Shown here piece by piece: positions 23,267 through 25,199 of a stretch of 25,199 nt of DNA (positions within the stretch are counted from its first letter, which is position 1; each line of letters opens with the position of its first letter). The notes below the pieces were generated by a model. It worked only from the letters and a program-made list of their open reading frames with translations. It was not told the origin of the DNA and made no database searches. The DNA lies in the NCBI GenBank assembly GCA_036787835.1, contig DAIQON010000015.1, positions 1-25,199 of the forward strand, written 5' to 3'. Position numbers and translations under genes: made by a program. This DNA is from DAIQON01 sp036787835. Lineage in GTDB: Bacteria; Patescibacteriota; Saccharimonadia; Saccharimonadales; UBA4665.

Positions 23267-23316
23267 TATACGCGCGTGCGCGTAAGCACACATACACGTA
23301 CATATACGCATACGCG
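23267..23316. repeat. 50-bp alternating pyrimidine-purine tract (Z-DNA-prone)
   Basis: Strict pyrimidine-purine alternation runs for 18 bases (23267-23284, with CGCGCGTGCGCG inside) and, after two purines, for 30 more (23287-23316). Such tracts, above all the CG repeats, favour left-handed Z-DNA under negative supercoiling. It lies 95 bases before the ATG at 23411. Confidence 0.7.
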
Positions 23317-23410
23317 GGGGTCTGTTGTAGGTGACGAATCTTCTGATCAGGCTTTATCTGATCAACCACCGAAATCTAATTCAGTAATAGCGATTTTCAC
23401 TCGAGCAACA

Positions 23411-25199
23411 ATGTCTCGAGCATTTTTGTTAGTTATTGGTCTATCACTTGTACTTAGCCTAGGTTACAATCTTGCAAAACCTATTTCTACCGCAGCTACT
23501 ACCACCAACACCGTAAACTTTCAGGCAAGACTAGAGAGCAGTGACGGTGCAATAGCACCTGACGGAAACTACAACGTCGAGTTTAAGATTTACTCAAGCT
23601 CGACAGGTGGTTCAGCGCTATGGACAGAAGGTTATCTTAATAGCGCAAGTCATCCAGTCGTTGTTTCCAATGGCTATTTAACGGTAAACCTGGGTTCAAT
23701 TACCTCATTCCCTAGCAATATGCCGTGGGATCAGTCGTTATATGTGACGATGAATGTCGGTGGGACCGGATCAACTCCATCATGGGATGGCGAGATGAGC
23801 CCAAGACTTCTTTTGACTGCTGTTCCATATGCTTTTCAGGCAGCTAATGCCACCGAGCTTCAGATTACAAATGGTTCAAATGTTGCCACATTGAGTTTTG
23901 CATCGTCACCAACCTCAACTGTTGCAATTACTCTACCTAACAGTAGTGGAACTGTTTGTCTTGAAGGTGACACGGCTTGTAGCTTTGCTCCTACAACCGG
24001 AGGTACAGGATATATACAAAACGGTCTAACGCTACAAACTAATGCTAATCTGAACATACAGAGTACGAGTACTACAGATATTACGGCTACAATCTCAGCA
24101 CTGCCATCACAAACAGCAGACCTACTTAGATTCGAAAACTCAAGTGGTACGACTGCTTTAAGTGGTATAAACGCGAACGGGAACTACTATATACAGAGCG
24201 GTTCTTATACGGGGACACTTACACAAACTCCACTTACCTCTGGTAGCGCAACATACGACCTACCTAACTACGCAGGGACACAAACGCTTTGTACGCTAGA
24301 GTCGGGGAACTGTGCAGGTAGTGGAGGAGGGGTGACTTCTACTGGAGGCACCAATAATTCGGTAGCTGTTTTCAGTAGTACTAGTGTATTGAGAACAGGC
24401 TCTATCTACGATAACGGAAGCGGTAATGTACAGATCGGCAACAGCACTTACTCTAGCCCGATAGCCTTACTAGCTGTCGGTACAGCTAACCAGCTTACAA
24501 TAACCAACTCAGGTGCATTAACAACCAGTGGCGCAATCCAAGGGTTATCTTACGATGCTAACACCGCCACCGGCCTAACCATCGGTGGAACTAATGCGAC
24601 TAGTGTAACTATTGGCCAAATTGGTGTTGGTACAACTGCAGCCGGTTCGCTAACTGTAGGCTCAATAGGCACGGCTGCTAATAATTTCAACCTTTGTTCT
24701 AGTGCCGGCCTAATAGCTAGTTGTTCTAACACCTACGTCCAGTCCAACCCAACTTCAACCCAGACAGGTAACATTAATCTGCAATCGGCTGCAGCAGGCA
24801 CAGTTGGTCAGATCATTATGGGTGCTAGTAGCCAATCAGCTGATCTATTCGATTTGGAGAACAGTAGTGGCACAATTCTTGCTAGCGTTAATTCCTCGGG
24901 GGGTTTAACGCTGGGCAATTCTTCGACTGCCGGTAAGTTGGTGTTGGGCGACGGCGCAACTTCTAATAAGCTTACGATCGATACTACTGCACTAACAGGT
25001 ACTGATACGGTACAAATACCCGATACTGCCGGATCAACTGATACTATTTGTTTGAAAACCCTTGCAAACTGCGCCGGTAGCGGTGGTGGTGTTACCACCA
25101 CTACCGGGACCCCTAACGCGGTGGCGGTATTTACTGGCTATACGACCCTTCGCATAGGTTCTATCTACGACAACGGTAGCGGTAATGTACAGATAGGCA
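23411..25199 (+). CDS. Large secreted beta-rich repeat protein (N-terminal part, runs off the window)
   Basis: An open frame with no stop reaches the right edge (at least 596 residues). MSRAFLLVIGLSLVLSLGYN is a plausible signal peptide with a likely cut near PISTAAT. Next comes a ~110-residue domain (VNFQARLESSDGAIAPDGNY to SPRLLLTAVPYAFQAANA) that I know from many CPR surface proteins. It is followed by Gly/Ser/Thr-rich beta repeats with paired Cys, a 43-residue unit occurring twice 253 residues apart. Likely exported and surface-exposed, possibly a fibre or adhesin with an S74-type chaperone domain beyond the edge (speculation). The frame stays open upstream to ATG 23210, adding 67 residues including a hydrophobic stretch; neither start has a ribosome site, and I prefer the one giving a clean signal peptide. 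Confidence 0.82.
   Translation, partial: MSRAFLLVIGLSLVLSLGYNLAKPISTAATTTNTVNFQARLESSDGAIAPDGNYNVEFKIYSSSTGGSALWTEGYLNSASHPVVVSNGYLTVNLGSITSFPSNMPWDQSLYVTMNVGGTGSTPSWDGEMSPRLLLTAVPYAFQAANATELQITNGSNVATLSFASSPTSTVAITLPNSSGTVCLEGDTACSFAPTTGGTGYIQNGLTLQTNANLNIQSTSTTDITATISALPSQTADLLRFENSSGTTALSGINANGNYYIQSGSYTGTLTQTPLTSGSATYDLPNYAGTQTLCTLESGNCAGSGGGVTSTGGTNNSVAVFSSTSVLRTGSIYDNGSGNVQIGNSTYSSPIALLAVGTANQLTITNSGALTTSGAIQGLSYDANTATGLTIGGTNATSVTIGQIGVGTTAAGSLTVGSIGTAANNFNLCSSAGLIASCSNTYVQSNPTSTQTGNINLQSAAAGTVGQIIMGASSQSADLFDLENSSGTILASVNSSGGLTLGNSSTAGKLVLGDGATSNKLTIDTTALTGTDTVQIPDTAGSTDTICLKTLANCAGSGGGVTTTTGTPNAVAVFTGYTTLRIGSIYDNGSGNVQIG
24311..24439 (+). repeat. Repeat unit copy A in the surface protein
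   Basis: It encodes 43 residues starting CAGSGGGVTSTGG and ending GSIYDNGSGNVQIG. Copy B at 25070-25198 has exactly the same length and, by my count, 33 of 43 identical residues. Many codons differ synonymously (GGAGGAGGG versus GGTGGTGGT), so the copies are old or kept alike by selection on the protein. Confidence 0.85.
25070..25198 (+). repeat. Repeat unit copy B in the surface protein
   Basis: It encodes CAGSGGGVTTTTG through GSIYDNGSGNVQIG, matching copy A 759 bases (253 codons) upstream. The window ends one base after it, so further copies are likely beyond the edge. Confidence 0.85.

Noticed and set aside
24550..25101. Minus-strand frames opposite the surface-protein gene
   Set aside because: They are shadows of the Gly/Ala/Thr-rich repeat coding strand; no start signals and low-complexity content.
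1..25199. CRISPR array, insertion sequence, prophage or integron
   Set aside because: No regularly spaced short repeats, transposase, integrase or phage structural genes were seen; the only long repeats are protein-coding units in the last gene.

Overview
The window looks like a piece of a Candidatus Saccharibacteria (TM7) or related Patescibacteria/CPR genome. This is judged from gene content, not from any search: a KGG-repeat small protein, a short IF-2, a four-domain S1, a DUF5663-like protein, a B12-dependent (class II) ribonucleotide reductase with its own NrdR, a eukaryote-like (type 2) isoleucyl-tRNA synthetase, and the start of a very long, repeat-built secreted protein of a kind common in CPR genomes. 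The genetic code appears standard. Of 21 genes whose stop is inside the window, 15 end in TAG, 6 in TAA and none in TGA.

Layout. 1-503 is the end of an rRNA operon (23S 3' end, spacer, 5S, terminator). 528-915 is a small KGG protein with a strong promoter, a UUCG-capped leader hairpin and a bidirectional terminator. 980-2276 (minus) holds a ROK-family kinase followed by an ImmA/IrrE-like zinc peptidase. 2490-6017 (plus) carries rpsA, infB and a DUF5663-like protein. 6009-9486 (minus) carries priA, def and fmt. 9605-9955 is a small winged-helix regulator. 10066-12056 is a tight operon rpsU-yqeY-adk-map, followed by the cell-division pair ftsA and ftsZ (to 14869). 15247-19077 is the deoxynucleotide module: nrdR, nrdJ behind a heavily structured upstream region, and a thioredoxin-fold protein without the redox cysteines. 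19117-22317 is ileS behind an extended -10 promoter and a T-box leader with an ultrashort-type stem I. rplU and a terminator follow. From 22721 comes a long non-coding stretch with several hairpins, then a 50-bp alternating pyrimidine-purine tract. The window ends inside a secreted, beta-rich repeat protein that runs off the right edge.

Together the genes cover translation (rRNA, S1, S21, L21, IF-2, IleRS), N-terminal processing of new proteins (Fmt formylates, Def deformylates, Map removes Met), replication restart (PriA), dNTP supply (NrdJ/NrdR) and division (FtsA/FtsZ). This is mostly core chromosome. The less ordinary parts are regulatory: several promoters place the predicted transcription start at or within a few bases of the ATG (likely leaderless mRNAs), a T-box controls ileS, leaders at the KGG gene and nrdJ contain strong hairpins, and unexplained non-coding DNA precedes nrdR and the surface-protein gene. 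I see no CRISPR array, insertion sequence, prophage or tRNA gene here.
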